Source of the DNA: Oxalobacteraceae bacterium
GTDB taxonomy: Bacteria > Pseudomonadota > Gammaproteobacteria > Burkholderiales > Burkholderiaceae_D
Length of the DNA: 16,288 nucleotides
Assembly: GCA_947487325.1 (NCBI GenBank)
Contig: CANKWG010000025.1
Span: forward strand, 1-16,288
Direction of reading: 5' to 3'
Position numbers and translations under genes: made by a program. This document shows, piece after piece, positions 1 through 8,108 of the stretch. Numbering within the stretch: the first letter of the stretch is position 1; each line of letters opens with the position of its first letter. Below the pieces are notes generated by a model that did no database searches, had not been told where the DNA came from, and saw only the letters and a list, made by a program, of their open reading frames with translations.

Positions 1-316
1 ATTTCTCTGCACGCCCAAAACGACCTTCTAGGTAAGCCTTTAATGCCTCCTGCAATGCACGTCCGGATTCACGCAACTGACGTGTCGCGCGATATTGCTC
101 GACCCGCGCAGGCATGCCAAGTGTAGTGCGCACGGTGCTGATGATGACAAACATCAAGGCAAACAACACCACCATGGCGATGATGAAAAAATTCAAGGAC
201 AAATCCACCCGGTAGGGCGGATAGAAAAAAACGACGTTACCCGGATTGAAACGCGCCAGCACCGCGACCCCGATGGCGGCGGCAAACAATGTAAGTAACC
301 AGAGGAAAAAACGCAT
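1..316 (-). CDS. hemY: HemY, haem-biosynthesis-associated membrane protein (5' part only)
   Basis: This is the N-terminal 105 codons of a gene that continues past the left edge. The protein starts MRFFLWLLTLFAAAIG and has two membrane segments, about residues 4-21 and 41-60, with a short loop between them containing FFYPPYRVDLS. A basic, helical stretch follows (VEQYRATRQLRESGRALQEA), leading into what should be the TPR-like cytoplasmic part. This layout fits the proteobacterial HemY family (HemY N-terminal domain), a protein of unclear biochemical role encoded after hemX in tetrapyrrole operons. It is unrelated to the protoporphyrinogen oxidase also called HemY in Gram-positives. The ATG lies 17 bp after the hemX stop, with an AGGGCG ribosome site about 9 bases upstream, so it is the last visible gene of hemC-hemD-hemX-hemY. 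The assignment is firm from topology and position, though most of the protein is not visible. Confidence 0.88.
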   Translation of the reverse strand, partial: MRFFLWLLTLFAAAIGVAVLARFNPGNVVFFYPPYRVDLSLNFFIIAMVVLFALMFVIISTVRTTLGMPARVEQYRATRQLRESGRALQEALKAYLEGRFGRAEK

Positions 317-333
317 GATTGGCGCGCCCTAGG

Positions 334-1560
334 TCAGGGTCTGGTAGACCGTGACTGACGCACGGCATTCAGACTATGCGACAGGGTCGGCATCTCAATG
401 TTGAGTACGCTCTCCTGCAACTGCCGTATCTGCTCACGGCCCGCCTTTGTCTGGCGCGCGCGCGTGTCGAAGTAGCGCGCGAGCGCGCGATCGGCTTCGA
501 TCAGATCACTTCGAAAAGCTGCATCGTTGCGAGATAGCAGCGCAAGACGGGCGTTGAGCAAACGTAGCTTCAGGTTCTCACGCGCGAAAAACGCCTCGCC
601 CGGTGAGAGTAGCAGTGCCTCCGGTGAACTCACCGTGCGTACGCGCACGAGATCCCGAACGTCATGCCACAAATCGCTGGTCCAACGATGCCAGTACTCC
701 AACCATGCGCTGCGCCAATCTTGAGCGACAGCTGCCACCGATCCCGCAGCACCCGATGACGGTGAAGCCGCAAGGCGGGTCTTGGGCGGAGGTGCGAGCA
801 CGGCGGGCTTTTCGTCCGAGAGCAAAGGCATGTCGTCTATCTCGGCGACCAATGTATCGAGACGCAATGCGATACCGGTCAGATCCACATTGGGCAGGCT
901 TTTGAGATTGTCGATATCTCGGGTAATGGCTCGGCGAATCGCAATGAACTGCGGCCGATCAGCGCGTGACAGACGGGCATCTGCATTTTGCAGGGCAATC
1001 AGAGCGCCGCGAATATTCCCGGCCAGTTGCAGCTGCTGGCTGGCGGTCGAGAGCACCTGCTCAATCTCTGCCAGTGCCCAGTCATCCCGGTTTTTGGCAA
1101 GGTCTTGGTACAGCTGCTCCAGTGCCAGCTGCTGACCTTGCGATTCGATCTGCTTTGCATCGAGCACAGCCACCTTGCCCTGTAATACCTTGAGTTCATC
1201 ATCAACACGGCTGGCAATCAGCTTAGTCTGACTGTTGGTTTGTTCTCCGGTCTGTAGCCGCTGAGCGACTTCACGGCGAAGGTCAGTCACATCCGTACGG
1301 GCATTCCACCATTGCAGTGCCAGCAGCAAAGCGAGTAGGCCAATTACGGCTTTGAGTCGGAATTCAGGCTGGAGCAGGATACCGGGCAATTGCCAGCGCT
1401 CCGAAGATGCTGCCCTGAGTGCGTCAGCCTCCGCCGACGATTCAGCAGGAGCTGTCGGTGATGATGTTGCCGAAGACGCGCCCGCAGGGACGGCTGCGGG
1501 TTCCGCCGCGGGGGCGTCGGTCGATGCGCTCACCAATGGTTTGTCGGGATGTTCACTCAT
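334..1560 (-). CDS. hemX: HemX, membrane-anchored uroporphyrinogen-III methyltransferase-like protein
   Basis: The protein has 408 residues. Residues 1-60 are low-complexity, rich in Ala, Pro, Ser and Glu, and probably disordered in the cytoplasm. One membrane segment follows at about 69-86 (AVIGLLALLLALQWWNA), then a coiled-coil-like stretch at about 88-150 and a helical C-terminal domain with the W-W-x-x-W-x-D-L pattern around SAWLEYWHRWTSDLWHD. This is the HemX family. Despite the family name it shows no SAM-binding methyltransferase fold, so it is probably an accessory or scaffolding membrane protein, not an enzyme (inference). Its ATG overlaps the hemD stop codon in an ATGA junction, which suggests translational coupling, and hemY follows after 17 bp. 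In many betaproteobacteria hemD and hemX are fused into one gene; here they are separate. Confidence 0.9.
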   Translation of the reverse strand: MSEHPDKPLVSASTDAPAAEPAAVPAGASSATSSPTAPAESSAEADALRAASSERWQLPGILLQPEFRLKAVIGLLALLLALQWWNARTDVTDLRREVAQRLQTGEQTNSQTKLIASRVDDELKVLQGKVAVLDAKQIESQGQQLALEQLYQDLAKNRDDWALAEIEQVLSTASQQLQLAGNIRGALIALQNADARLSRADRPQFIAIRRAITRDIDNLKSLPNVDLTGIALRLDTLVAEIDDMPLLSDEKPAVLAPPPKTRLAASPSSGAAGSVAAVAQDWRSAWLEYWHRWTSDLWHDVRDLVRVRTVSSPEALLLSPGEAFFARENLKLRLLNARLALLSRNDAAFRSDLIEADRALARYFDTRARQTKAGREQIRQLQESVLNIEMPTLSHSLNAVRQSRSTRP

Positions 1561-2336
1561 GTGCGAGATTGTATCGCGGCAAACAGGGCTTCGTCGCCTG
1601 ATCCTGTACGTAAGAGTCGTTGAAATCCGAGTTCTTCTGCCGTCAGCGCGATTCGCTCATGCGGAACGATGAGCATACCCATCTGCAAACGTGCCCAAGC
1701 TTGGGCACCGGCCACCTCCAGCGTCATTTCCTTCAGGTAGCGCAGCGCTTCTGAACTGGTAATGACCCAGTCGCTACCGCTGGCGAGCAAATCCAGTAGC
1801 TGCGACGTGCGGACATCGTTAATTTCGGGTGGGCCGCGCCGATAGGCTGCCACTTGTTCAACTTGAATTCCCGCTTCGCGCAAGCGGTCGGCAAGCAATT
1901 CTCGGCCCGTCTCGGCGCGAATAATGAGAACTTTTTTACCTGCAAGCGCGGGCAGATCAAGCACTTCCAGTAGCGTCTCGGAATCGGTGCGCTGCAGATT
2001 GATGGGGCTCACGATATTAGCCCGATCCGGCGTCAGGCCATGCTGAGCCAGCGCCTGCCGGCTGCCCTCGCCCACCACAGCAGCGGTGACCGCCGCTGGC
2101 CAGTGACTGATATGTTCAAAAGCAGCATCAATCGCATTCGGACTGACGAAGGCGACCATCTCGTACTCGGGTAGCCGCTCCAAAACCGCTCTCAGTTCTC
2201 GGGTGTCGGCCAAAGGCTGTATGTCCAGTAATGGAAAAATCCGTGCATCGATGCCCAACGCCCTCAGCCGCGCAACCAGTGGCTCCGCCTGAGCAAACGG
2301 TCGAGTAATGGCGACGGGCCTGTCGGTTTGCTGCAT
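1557..2336 (-). CDS. hemD: Uroporphyrinogen-III synthase
   Basis: HemD cyclises hydroxymethylbilane with inversion of ring D to give uroporphyrinogen III, the branch point for haem, sirohaem and cobalamin. The 259-residue protein opens with PVAITRPFAQAEPL, typical of the family, and has the two-lobed Rossmann-like pattern: VAFVSPNAIDAAFEH in the first lobe, KVLIIRAETGRELLADRL at the hinge and second lobe, and DWVITSSEALRYL near the end. I chose the ATG at 2336 because AGGTGG lies about 6 bases upstream; an in-frame TTG at 2351 would add five residues but would bury that ribosome site. The gene follows hemC after a gap of about 120 bp and overlaps hemX by ATGA. HemD sequences vary widely, but fold signature and neighbours make this secure. 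Confidence 0.93.
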   Translation of the reverse strand: MQQTDRPVAITRPFAQAEPLVARLRALGIDARIFPLLDIQPLADTRELRAVLERLPEYEMVAFVSPNAIDAAFEHISHWPAAVTAAVVGEGSRQALAQHGLTPDRANIVSPINLQRTDSETLLEVLDLPALAGKKVLIIRAETGRELLADRLREAGIQVEQVAAYRRGPPEINDVRTSQLLDLLASGSDWVITSSEALRYLKEMTLEVAGAQAWARLQMGMLIVPHERIALTAEELGFQRLLRTGSGDEALFAAIQSRT

Positions 2337-2384
2337 GAAAGCCACCTGCAAAGGGAAGAGTCCGGCATCGTGGTCGACACCGCA

Positions 2385-2421
2385 AATCAGGTATTGCTCA
2401 AATACGGCCTAATGCCTGATT
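2385..2421 (-). other. Inverted repeat (bulged hairpin) between hemC and hemD
   Basis: On the plus strand AATCAG-GTATT (2385-2395) can pair with AATAC (2401-2405) and CTGATT (2416-2421), leaving a 5-base loop and a 10-base bulge. That gives 11 pairs in two blocks. It lies in the untranslated gap between the hemC stop and the hemD ribosome site. No T-run follows on the minus strand, so it does not look like a terminator. It could be an mRNA processing or stability element, or chance. Confidence 0.3.
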
Positions 2422-2458
2422 GACAAGCACTTGTCCGAGACCCTGAAACGATCCGAAC

Positions 2459-3400
2459 TTACTCGTCAGTTTTGCACTCAGCAAGAATGGAGCGCGCGTC
2501 TTGTGCCTCGAGCAGACTAGCAATCTGCCGACCCAGCGCTTCCGGTGCTGTCGCCTCGCCGTTGATTTCGGCGCGGGCAATGCGTTTGCCATCGGGTGTT
2601 GCAACCATGGCCCGCAGATGCATACCGCTACCGTCGACCGTGGCGAAGGCGGCCAGGGGAATCTGGCAACTGCCCCCGAAGGTCAGGGACAAGGTTCTTT
2701 CTGCGCGCACTGCATGTGCGGTGTCAGGATGATTCAGCGGCGCCAGTAATTGCCGAAGATCTTCACGGCCGGAAGGAATTTCAATGGCCATCGCACCCTG
2801 ACCCGGTGCGGGCAGGCTGTCTTCAGGCTCAATGACGGAACGGATGCGCGAGGCCATGCCCAGCCGCTTCAAACCAGCCGCAGCGAGAATGATGGCCGCA
2901 TACTCACCCTTGTCCAATTTGCCCAAGCGCGTATCGAGGTTGCCGCGTAGCGGGTGAATCACGAGCTTGGGATAGCGGGCGGCAATCAGTGCTTGGCGGC
3001 GCAGACTGCTGGTGCCAACAATAGCGCCATCCGGGAGATCCGCCAGACGAGCGTAGTCGTTCGAGACAAAAGCATCGCGCGCATCTTCACGCTCCAGAAT
3101 GGCGGCCAGCTCGAAGCCGTCCGGCAGTTCCATCGGCACGTCCTTCAGGGAGTGCACGGCCAGATCGGCCTCACCATTTTGCATGGCGACCTCCAGCTCT
3201 TTGACGAAGAGTCCCTTGCCACCGACCTTGGAGAGCGTGCGATCGAGAATCTGGTCGCCACGCGTGGTCATCCCAAGAATTTCTACGGTGCTGTGAGGAT
3301 ATAATTCGAGGAGTCGCGCGCGAACGTGTTCAGCCTGCCACATGGCGAGCCGGCTCTCCCGCGAGGCGATGACCAGTTTTCCGGAAAATGATGCGTTCAA
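2459..3400 (-). CDS. hemC: Porphobilinogen deaminase (hydroxymethylbilane synthase)
   Basis: HemC polymerises four porphobilinogens into hydroxymethylbilane in the cytoplasm, using a covalently bound dipyrromethane cofactor. The 313-residue length is normal for bacteria. Visible signatures are IASRESRLAMWQAEHV at 11-26, TRGDQI at 46-51, VGGKGLFVKELE at 59-70, HSLKDVP at 83-89 with the catalytic Asp87, GTSSLRRQ at 129-136, HPLRGNLDTRL at 149-159 and APGQGAMAIE at 198-207. Cys245 in FGGSCQIPLAAFA is the cofactor attachment residue. All key residues appear intact. It is the first gene of the hem operon and diverges from ppc across about 140 bp, so its promoter should lie in 3401-3540. HemD, the next enzyme of the pathway, follows downstream. 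Confidence 0.97.
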   Translation of the reverse strand: MNASFSGKLVIASRESRLAMWQAEHVRARLLELYPHSTVEILGMTTRGDQILDRTLSKVGGKGLFVKELEVAMQNGEADLAVHSLKDVPMELPDGFELAAILEREDARDAFVSNDYARLADLPDGAIVGTSSLRRQALIAARYPKLVIHPLRGNLDTRLGKLDKGEYAAIILAAAGLKRLGMASRIRSVIEPEDSLPAPGQGAMAIEIPSGREDLRQLLAPLNHPDTAHAVRAERTLSLTFGGSCQIPLAAFATVDGSGMHLRAMVATPDGKRIARAEINGEATAPEALGRQIASLLEAQDARSILAECKTDE

Positions 3401-3420
3401 TGCAGCCTCTCTGAATTGGG

Positions 3421-3498
3421 CACAGTGTTGAACCTGTGGTCCGTTTAGCCCGTTTAGTCTTGTTTATTCACCGCTGAAAATTCGGCGGATTCTAACAT
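3421..3498. promoter_or_regulatory. Divergent hemC/ppc control region with repeats
   Basis: This 140-bp gap between two divergent genes must hold both promoters. It contains a CACAG/CTGTG inverted repeat (3421-3425 and 3434-3438), three GTTTA units at 3443, 3452 and 3462 (steps of 9 and 10 bp, about one helical turn), an imperfect palindrome CCGCTGAAAATTCGGCGG (3471-3488), and a TAACAT at 3493-3498 that could be a -10 for ppc, although no convincing -35 sits in front of it. The presence of a control region is certain from gene orientation; the role of each element is inference. Confidence 0.4.
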
Positions 3499-3540
3499 GC
3501 GCACCACCCCTGAACCACCCACGCAGACCATCATCTCTCC

Positions 3541-6363
3541 ATGCCTACTCAAAAACTCCCACTACGCACCAACCGAGCTACCGACAAGGACGCGCCGCTG
3601 AAGGAAGACATTCGGCTACTCGGCCGGCTGCTTGGGGAGGTGATTCGCCAGCAGGAAGGTGAAACGGTTTTCGAGATTGTCGAGACGATACGCCAGACCG
3701 CCGTGAGGTTCCGGCGTGAATCCGATCCGCAGGCCGGCACCGATCTCGATCGGCTGCTGAAAAAATTGACGCGCGACCAAACCAATGCGGTCGTTCGCGC
3801 TTTTTCTTATTTTTCTCATCTCGCCAATATCGCCGAAGATCAGCATCACAATCGACGGCGGCGCGCCTATTTGCTGGCGGGCTCGGCACCGCAGGCCGGC
3901 AGCATCGCAGCAACACTGCACAAACTCGATACGGCTGGCGTACCTGGCAAGGCAGTTCAGTCGTTCTTCGCGGATGCGCTGATCTCGCCGGTGCTGACCG
4001 CCCACCCCACGGAAGTGCAACGCAAAAGTATTCTGGATGCAGGTCGAGAAGTTGCGAGGCTGCTCGCTGCGCGTGATCTGCCCATGACCGCAGGAGAAAA
4101 AAATCGCAACACGGAATTGCTGCACGCCGAGGTCGCCAAGCTCTGGCAGACGCGCATGCTGCGCTACTCCAAACTCACGGTCGATGACGAGATTGAAAAT
4201 GCGCTCTCGTTTTATCGGATCACTTTTTTACGTGAACTGCCCGGCCTGATGGACGACATCGAATCAGAAATCACGACGCAATACCCGCATAGCCGCCGCC
4301 ACCCACTGCCACCTTTTCTGCAAATGGGCAGCTGGATCGGTGGCGACCGTGACGGCAACCCCAATGTGAATGCATCGACCATGACGCGCGCCATGTCGCG
4401 CCAGTCGACAACGATTCTGGATTTTTATCTGGAAGAGGTACACGCGCTGGGCGCCGAGTTGTCGATCTCCACACTGCTGGTCTCGGTCAGTACTGAACTG
4501 CAGGCCATGGCAGACGCCTCACCGGATCAGTCACCGCATCGTACCGATGAGCCCTACCGTCGCGCGCTGATAACGGTGTATGCACGTCTGGCGGCCACGG
4601 CACGCAAACTCGGTGTACAGAATATTTTGCGTCAGGAAGTCGGCGCGCTGGAGGCCTACGAAGATGCCGCCGGTTTCATTGCCGATCTGGACGTGATTGC
4701 AGATTCATTGCGGGCCAATCATGGCCTGCCGCTGACACGTCCGCGGCTGAATACCTTGCGACGTGCTGCCGAGATATTCGGGTTTCATCTCGCAACGCTG
4801 GATATGCGTCAGAGCTCGGATGTGCATGAGCGCGTGCTCTCTGAGCTATTTCGCGCCGCGGGTGTGGTCGCCGATTATGCCTCGCTGGATGAAGACGAAA
4901 AACGTGCCTTGCTGCTAGCCGAACTGGCCCAGCCCCGGCTGCTGTACTCGCCTTACCTAAATTATTCGTATGAAACGAATTCGGAGCTGGGCGTAATACG
5001 GATGGCGAAAACCGTCCGCGAACAATTCGGGCAACGCGCGATACGCAACTACATCATCTCTCACACCGAAACCGTCTCCGATTTGCTTGAAGTATTCCTA
5101 CTGCAAAAAGAAACCGGGCTGCTGCGTGTCGGTGATAGTAGCGCCACCGCTGAAGCTGAGTTGATGGTCATCCCATTGTTCGAAACGATTCCTGATCTGC
5201 AAAATGCACCCGTGATCATGGATGGGATGCTCTCGATTCCACGCATCCGTGCACTGGTTAGTCGTCAGGGTGATTTACAGGAAGTCATGCTGGGCTATTC
5301 AGACTCGAACAAGGATGGCGGCTTTCTGACCTCGAACTGGGAACTTTACAAAGCGGAAGTGGGGCTGGTTGAGGTATTTGAGAAGCACGATGTGAAGCTG
5401 CGCCTGTTCCATGGTCGCGGCGGTACCGTAGGGCGCGGTGGCGGTCCAAGTCATGAGGCGATTCTGGCGCAACCAGCAGGCACGGTGAATGGTCAGTTTC
5501 GTTTGACCGAACAGGGCGAAATTATTGCGTCAAAATTTTCCAACCCCGAAATCGGACGTCGAAATCTGGAACTGGTGGTCGCCGCCGTCATGGAAGCGAG
5601 CCTGACACCCGGAAGAACTGACGTTAAGTACACCCGCCGGCTTGCAGAGTTCGAAGACATCATGGGGCAACTCTCTGCCCATGCTTATCAAGCCTATCGC
5701 AATCTGGTGTATGAAACCCCGGGCTTCACGGATTACTTTTTTGCCGCCACGCCTATTGCTGAGATAGCAGAGCTCAATATCGGCTCTCGGCCAGCATCCC
5801 GTAAATCGACGCGCCGGATTGAAGATCTGCGCGCTATTCCTTGGGGATTTTCGTGGGGACAATGTCGTCTGCTGTTGCCGGGATGGTATGGCTTTGGCAG
5901 CGCTGTTCATGCCTGGCTGGGAGAAGACAAGTCGCGCACAAAAAAAATCACACTACTGCGGGCAATGCTGAAAGAGTGGCCTTTCTTCTCTACCCTGCTA
6001 TCGAACATGGATATGGTGTTGGCCAAAACGGATCTTGCCGTTGCCTCGCGTTACGCGAGTCTGGTCCCTGACAAAAAACTGCGCAATGCGATCTTCAAGC
6101 GCATCGTTGCAGAGCATGAGTTGGTTACCGAATCCTTGGTGATGATCACCGGATCGCGCGAACGTCTGGCAAATAATCCGACATTGGCGCGCTCCATCAA
6201 GAACCGCTTTGCTTATCTCGATCCACTCAACCACTTGCAGGTAGAGCTGATTAAACGTCATCGCAGCTGGAAAGAACAAGATAGAGAACCGGATATTCGT
6301 GTGCATCGCGGCATTCATTTGTCCATTAACGGTATCGCAGCAGGCTTGCGTAATACAGGTTAA
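3541..6363 (+). CDS. ppc: Phosphoenolpyruvate carboxylase
   Basis: This enzyme carboxylates phosphoenolpyruvate with bicarbonate to oxaloacetate, refilling the TCA cycle. At 940 residues it is slightly longer than the E. coli enzyme because of a charged N-terminal extension of about 15 residues. Active-site blocks are intact: VLTAHPTEVQRKSI at 151-164 with catalytic His155, GSWIGGDRDGNPNV at 263-276, LGYSDSNKDGGF around Lys591, and FHGRGGTVGRGGGP at 623-636 with Arg632. The C-terminus LSINGIAAGLRNTG is the usual PEPC end, so the gene is complete. The ATG at 3541 is the first possible start, since an in-frame stop lies 36 bases upstream, yet no clear Shine-Dalgarno precedes it (CATCATCTCTCC). 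It diverges from hemC and is followed by argH in the same direction after 78 bp. Confidence 0.97.
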   Translation: MPTQKLPLRTNRATDKDAPLKEDIRLLGRLLGEVIRQQEGETVFEIVETIRQTAVRFRRESDPQAGTDLDRLLKKLTRDQTNAVVRAFSYFSHLANIAEDQHHNRRRRAYLLAGSAPQAGSIAATLHKLDTAGVPGKAVQSFFADALISPVLTAHPTEVQRKSILDAGREVARLLAARDLPMTAGEKNRNTELLHAEVAKLWQTRMLRYSKLTVDDEIENALSFYRITFLRELPGLMDDIESEITTQYPHSRRHPLPPFLQMGSWIGGDRDGNPNVNASTMTRAMSRQSTTILDFYLEEVHALGAELSISTLLVSVSTELQAMADASPDQSPHRTDEPYRRALITVYARLAATARKLGVQNILRQEVGALEAYEDAAGFIADLDVIADSLRANHGLPLTRPRLNTLRRAAEIFGFHLATLDMRQSSDVHERVLSELFRAAGVVADYASLDEDEKRALLLAELAQPRLLYSPYLNYSYETNSELGVIRMAKTVREQFGQRAIRNYIISHTETVSDLLEVFLLQKETGLLRVGDSSATAEAELMVIPLFETIPDLQNAPVIMDGMLSIPRIRALVSRQGDLQEVMLGYSDSNKDGGFLTSNWELYKAEVGLVEVFEKHDVKLRLFHGRGGTVGRGGGPSHEAILAQPAGTVNGQFRLTEQGEIIASKFSNPEIGRRNLELVVAAVMEASLTPGRTDVKYTRRLAEFEDIMGQLSAHAYQAYRNLVYETPGFTDYFFAATPIAEIAELNIGSRPASRKSTRRIEDLRAIPWGFSWGQCRLLLPGWYGFGSAVHAWLGEDKSRTKKITLLRAMLKEWPFFSTLLSNMDMVLAKTDLAVASRYASLVPDKKLRNAIFKRIVAEHELVTESLVMITGSRERLANNPTLARSIKNRFAYLDPLNHLQVELIKRHRSWKEQDREPDIRVHRGIHLSINGIAAGLRNTG

Positions 6364-6384
6364 GACTTTCTATCAAAACAAATC

Positions 6385-6406
6385 AAGGCAAGCCTTACTC
6401 TATAAT
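6385..6406 (+). promoter_or_regulatory. argH: Probable argH promoter (-10) with an overlapping inverted repeat
   Basis: A perfect -10 hexamer TATAAT lies at 6401-6406, 36 bases before the argH ATG. No good -35 lies at the usual distance (ACAAAT or similar), which suggests weak or activator-dependent use. Immediately upstream, AAGGC-AA-GCCTT (6385-6396) forms a small inverted repeat inside the -35/-10 spacer, where a repressor could act. The -10 match is seen; operator function is inference. Confidence 0.45.
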
Positions 6407-6441
6407 CGGCGCACGCTGAACGCCAAATAAAAGACTTACAT

Positions 6442-7836
6442 ATGAACGAACAGTTTTCCAAAAAGAGCGAGGCCTGGTCCGCACGATTCTCCGAGCCCGT
6501 ATCGGATCTAGTCAAGCGCTATACAGCATCGGTATTCTTTGATCATCGTCTGACAAGCGTTGACATTCAGGGTTCATTGGCACACGCAGAAATGCTGGCC
6601 CACCAGAAAATCATCAGCGCGCAAGATTATGCAGATATCCAACGCGGTATGACGCAGATACAAGCCGAAATCGCTGAGGGCAAGTTTGAATGGCTACTTG
6701 ATCTGGAGGATGTACACCTCAATATTGAAAAGCGCCTCACCGAGCTGGTCGGCGATGCGGGCAAGCGACTTCATACCGGCCGCTCGCGCAATGATCAGGT
6801 GGCAACGGACATTCGTCTTTATCTGCGCGCTGCAATTGACGATATCTCCGTGCTGCTACGCGCGCTACGTATGGCCTTGGTTGATCTGGCAGAGAAAAAT
6901 GCAGACACGATCCTGCCCGGCTTCACACATATGCAGGTAGCGCAGCCGGTGACTTTTGGCCATCACATGCTGGCTTATGTGGAAATGTTCGGCCGTGATG
7001 CCGAACGTATGGCAGACTGCCGCAAACGAGTCAATCGGCTGCCGCTGGGTTCTGCGGCACTGGCCGGCACGACCTTCCCTATCGATCGTGAACGCGTCGC
7101 AAAAACACTAGGTTTTGAAGATGTCTGCCATAACTCGCTCGACGCCGTATCCGATCGTGATTTTGCGATTGAATTCTGCGCCGCCTCAGCGCTGATCATG
7201 ACGCATATTTCACGTCTGTCGGAAGAGCTGGTGATCTGGATGAGTCCCCGTATAGGTTTCATTGATATCGCCGACCGTTTCTGTACCGGCTCGTCGATCA
7301 TGCCGCAGAAAAAGAATCCGGACGTGCCCGAACTGGCGCGCGGAAAAACCGGCCGCGTCAACGGCCATCTAGTGGCTCTGCTGACACTGATGAAAGCCCA
7401 GCCGCTGGCTTATAACAAGGACAATCAGGAAGACAAGGAACCGCTGTTCGATACGGTCGACACTGTCATCGATACCCTCAGAATTTTTGCCGATATGGCG
7501 GCAGGCATCACGGTCAAGCCCCAAGCGATGCGGGAGGCGGCACTGCAAGGCTATGCGACCGCCACCGACCTCGCCGATTATCTGGTCAAGAAGGGCCTAC
7601 CCTTCCGGGATGCGCATGAGGCAGTCGCCCATGCGGTACGCGCTTGCGAACAGCGGGGCTGTGACCTGGCTGAGCTGTCGACCGAGGAACTTCGGCAGTT
7701 CTCCGAGCTGATTGGCCCAGATGTCCACCAGGTACTGACCCTGGAAGGCTCGGTGGCGGCTCGTAATCACGTGGGCGGCACCGCCCCTGAACAGGTCCGT
7801 CTGGCAATCCAGCGGGTTCGCAGCCTGCTGGCCTGA
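6442..7836 (+). CDS. argH: Argininosuccinate lyase
   Basis: ArgH is the last enzyme of arginine biosynthesis, splitting argininosuccinate into arginine and fumarate. The 464 residues match the usual length of this fumarase/aspartase-superfamily tetramer. Seen in order are VHLNIEKRLTELVG at 91-104, LHTGRSRNDQVATD at 110-123, LPGFTHMQVAQPVTFGHH at 158-175 with the conserved His163, and the superfamily signature GSSIMPQKKNPDVPELARGK at 283-302 carrying the catalytic serine. The C-terminus (AARNHVGGTAPEQVRLAIQRV) is also canonical. The gene follows ppc by 78 bp but has its own -10 box, and a strong terminator lies 17 bases after the stop, so it is probably transcribed mainly alone. The ribosome site is weak (AAAG). 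Confidence 0.97.
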   Translation: MNEQFSKKSEAWSARFSEPVSDLVKRYTASVFFDHRLTSVDIQGSLAHAEMLAHQKIISAQDYADIQRGMTQIQAEIAEGKFEWLLDLEDVHLNIEKRLTELVGDAGKRLHTGRSRNDQVATDIRLYLRAAIDDISVLLRALRMALVDLAEKNADTILPGFTHMQVAQPVTFGHHMLAYVEMFGRDAERMADCRKRVNRLPLGSAALAGTTFPIDRERVAKTLGFEDVCHNSLDAVSDRDFAIEFCAASALIMTHISRLSEELVIWMSPRIGFIDIADRFCTGSSIMPQKKNPDVPELARGKTGRVNGHLVALLTLMKAQPLAYNKDNQEDKEPLFDTVDTVIDTLRIFADMAAGITVKPQAMREAALQGYATATDLADYLVKKGLPFRDAHEAVAHAVRACEQRGCDLAELSTEELRQFSELIGPDVHQVLTLEGSVAARNHVGGTAPEQVRLAIQRVRSLLA

Positions 7837-7852
7837 CCTGTAGCGCCCAGAT

Positions 7853-7892
7853 AAAGCATTCGCGGCTTTTACGGCCCGGATGCTTTTTTTTT
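7853..7892 (+). terminator. Intrinsic terminator after argH
   Basis: AAAGCAT (7853-7859) pairs with ATGCTTT (7880-7886). The stem continues inward through TCG/CGG and GGC/GCC around one bulged base, closing on a T-rich loop. The right arm runs straight into an uninterrupted T-run up to 7892. It begins 17 bases after the argH stop codon. Confidence 0.88.
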
Positions 7893-8058
7893 ATGGCAAT
7901 GTTGTGATAAAACGTCGGAGCTACCAACAATTAAACCAATCGGTAAAGTAACAGGCAAACTACTGCAAAGCATTACGGGGACATAATCAAAAATCGGCTA
8001 AATTCCGGTCGCGCTTGCCGTCTCCTTTTTTTCGGGTTCTGAAATTTCGGGAGTACGA

Positions 8059-8091
8059 ATGGCAGTGGCGAACCCGGCAGTGAAAAACTAA
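8059..8091 (+). CDS. Possible 10-codon leader peptide upstream of dctQ
   Basis: A mini-ORF encodes MAVANPAVKN and is preceded by GGGAG five to six bases before the ATG, a good ribosome site. The GGCAGTG direct repeat lies inside it. It ends 17 bases before the next mini-ORF. I recognise no family, and nothing about its composition (no run of one amino acid) suggests classical attenuation. Chance is a real alternative for so short a frame. Confidence 0.22.
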   Translation: MAVANPAVKN

Positions 8092-8108
8092 AAATCAAGG
8101 AGATACTG

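Noticed and set aside
334..1560. HemX as an active uroporphyrinogen-III methyltransferase
   Set aside because: The protein lacks the SAM-binding CobA-type fold and motifs; it is a membrane-anchored coiled-coil protein.
8059..8082. The GGCAGTG direct repeat as a CRISPR or mobile-element end
   Set aside because: Only two 7-bp copies, no spacer pattern, no transposase or inverted ends nearby.
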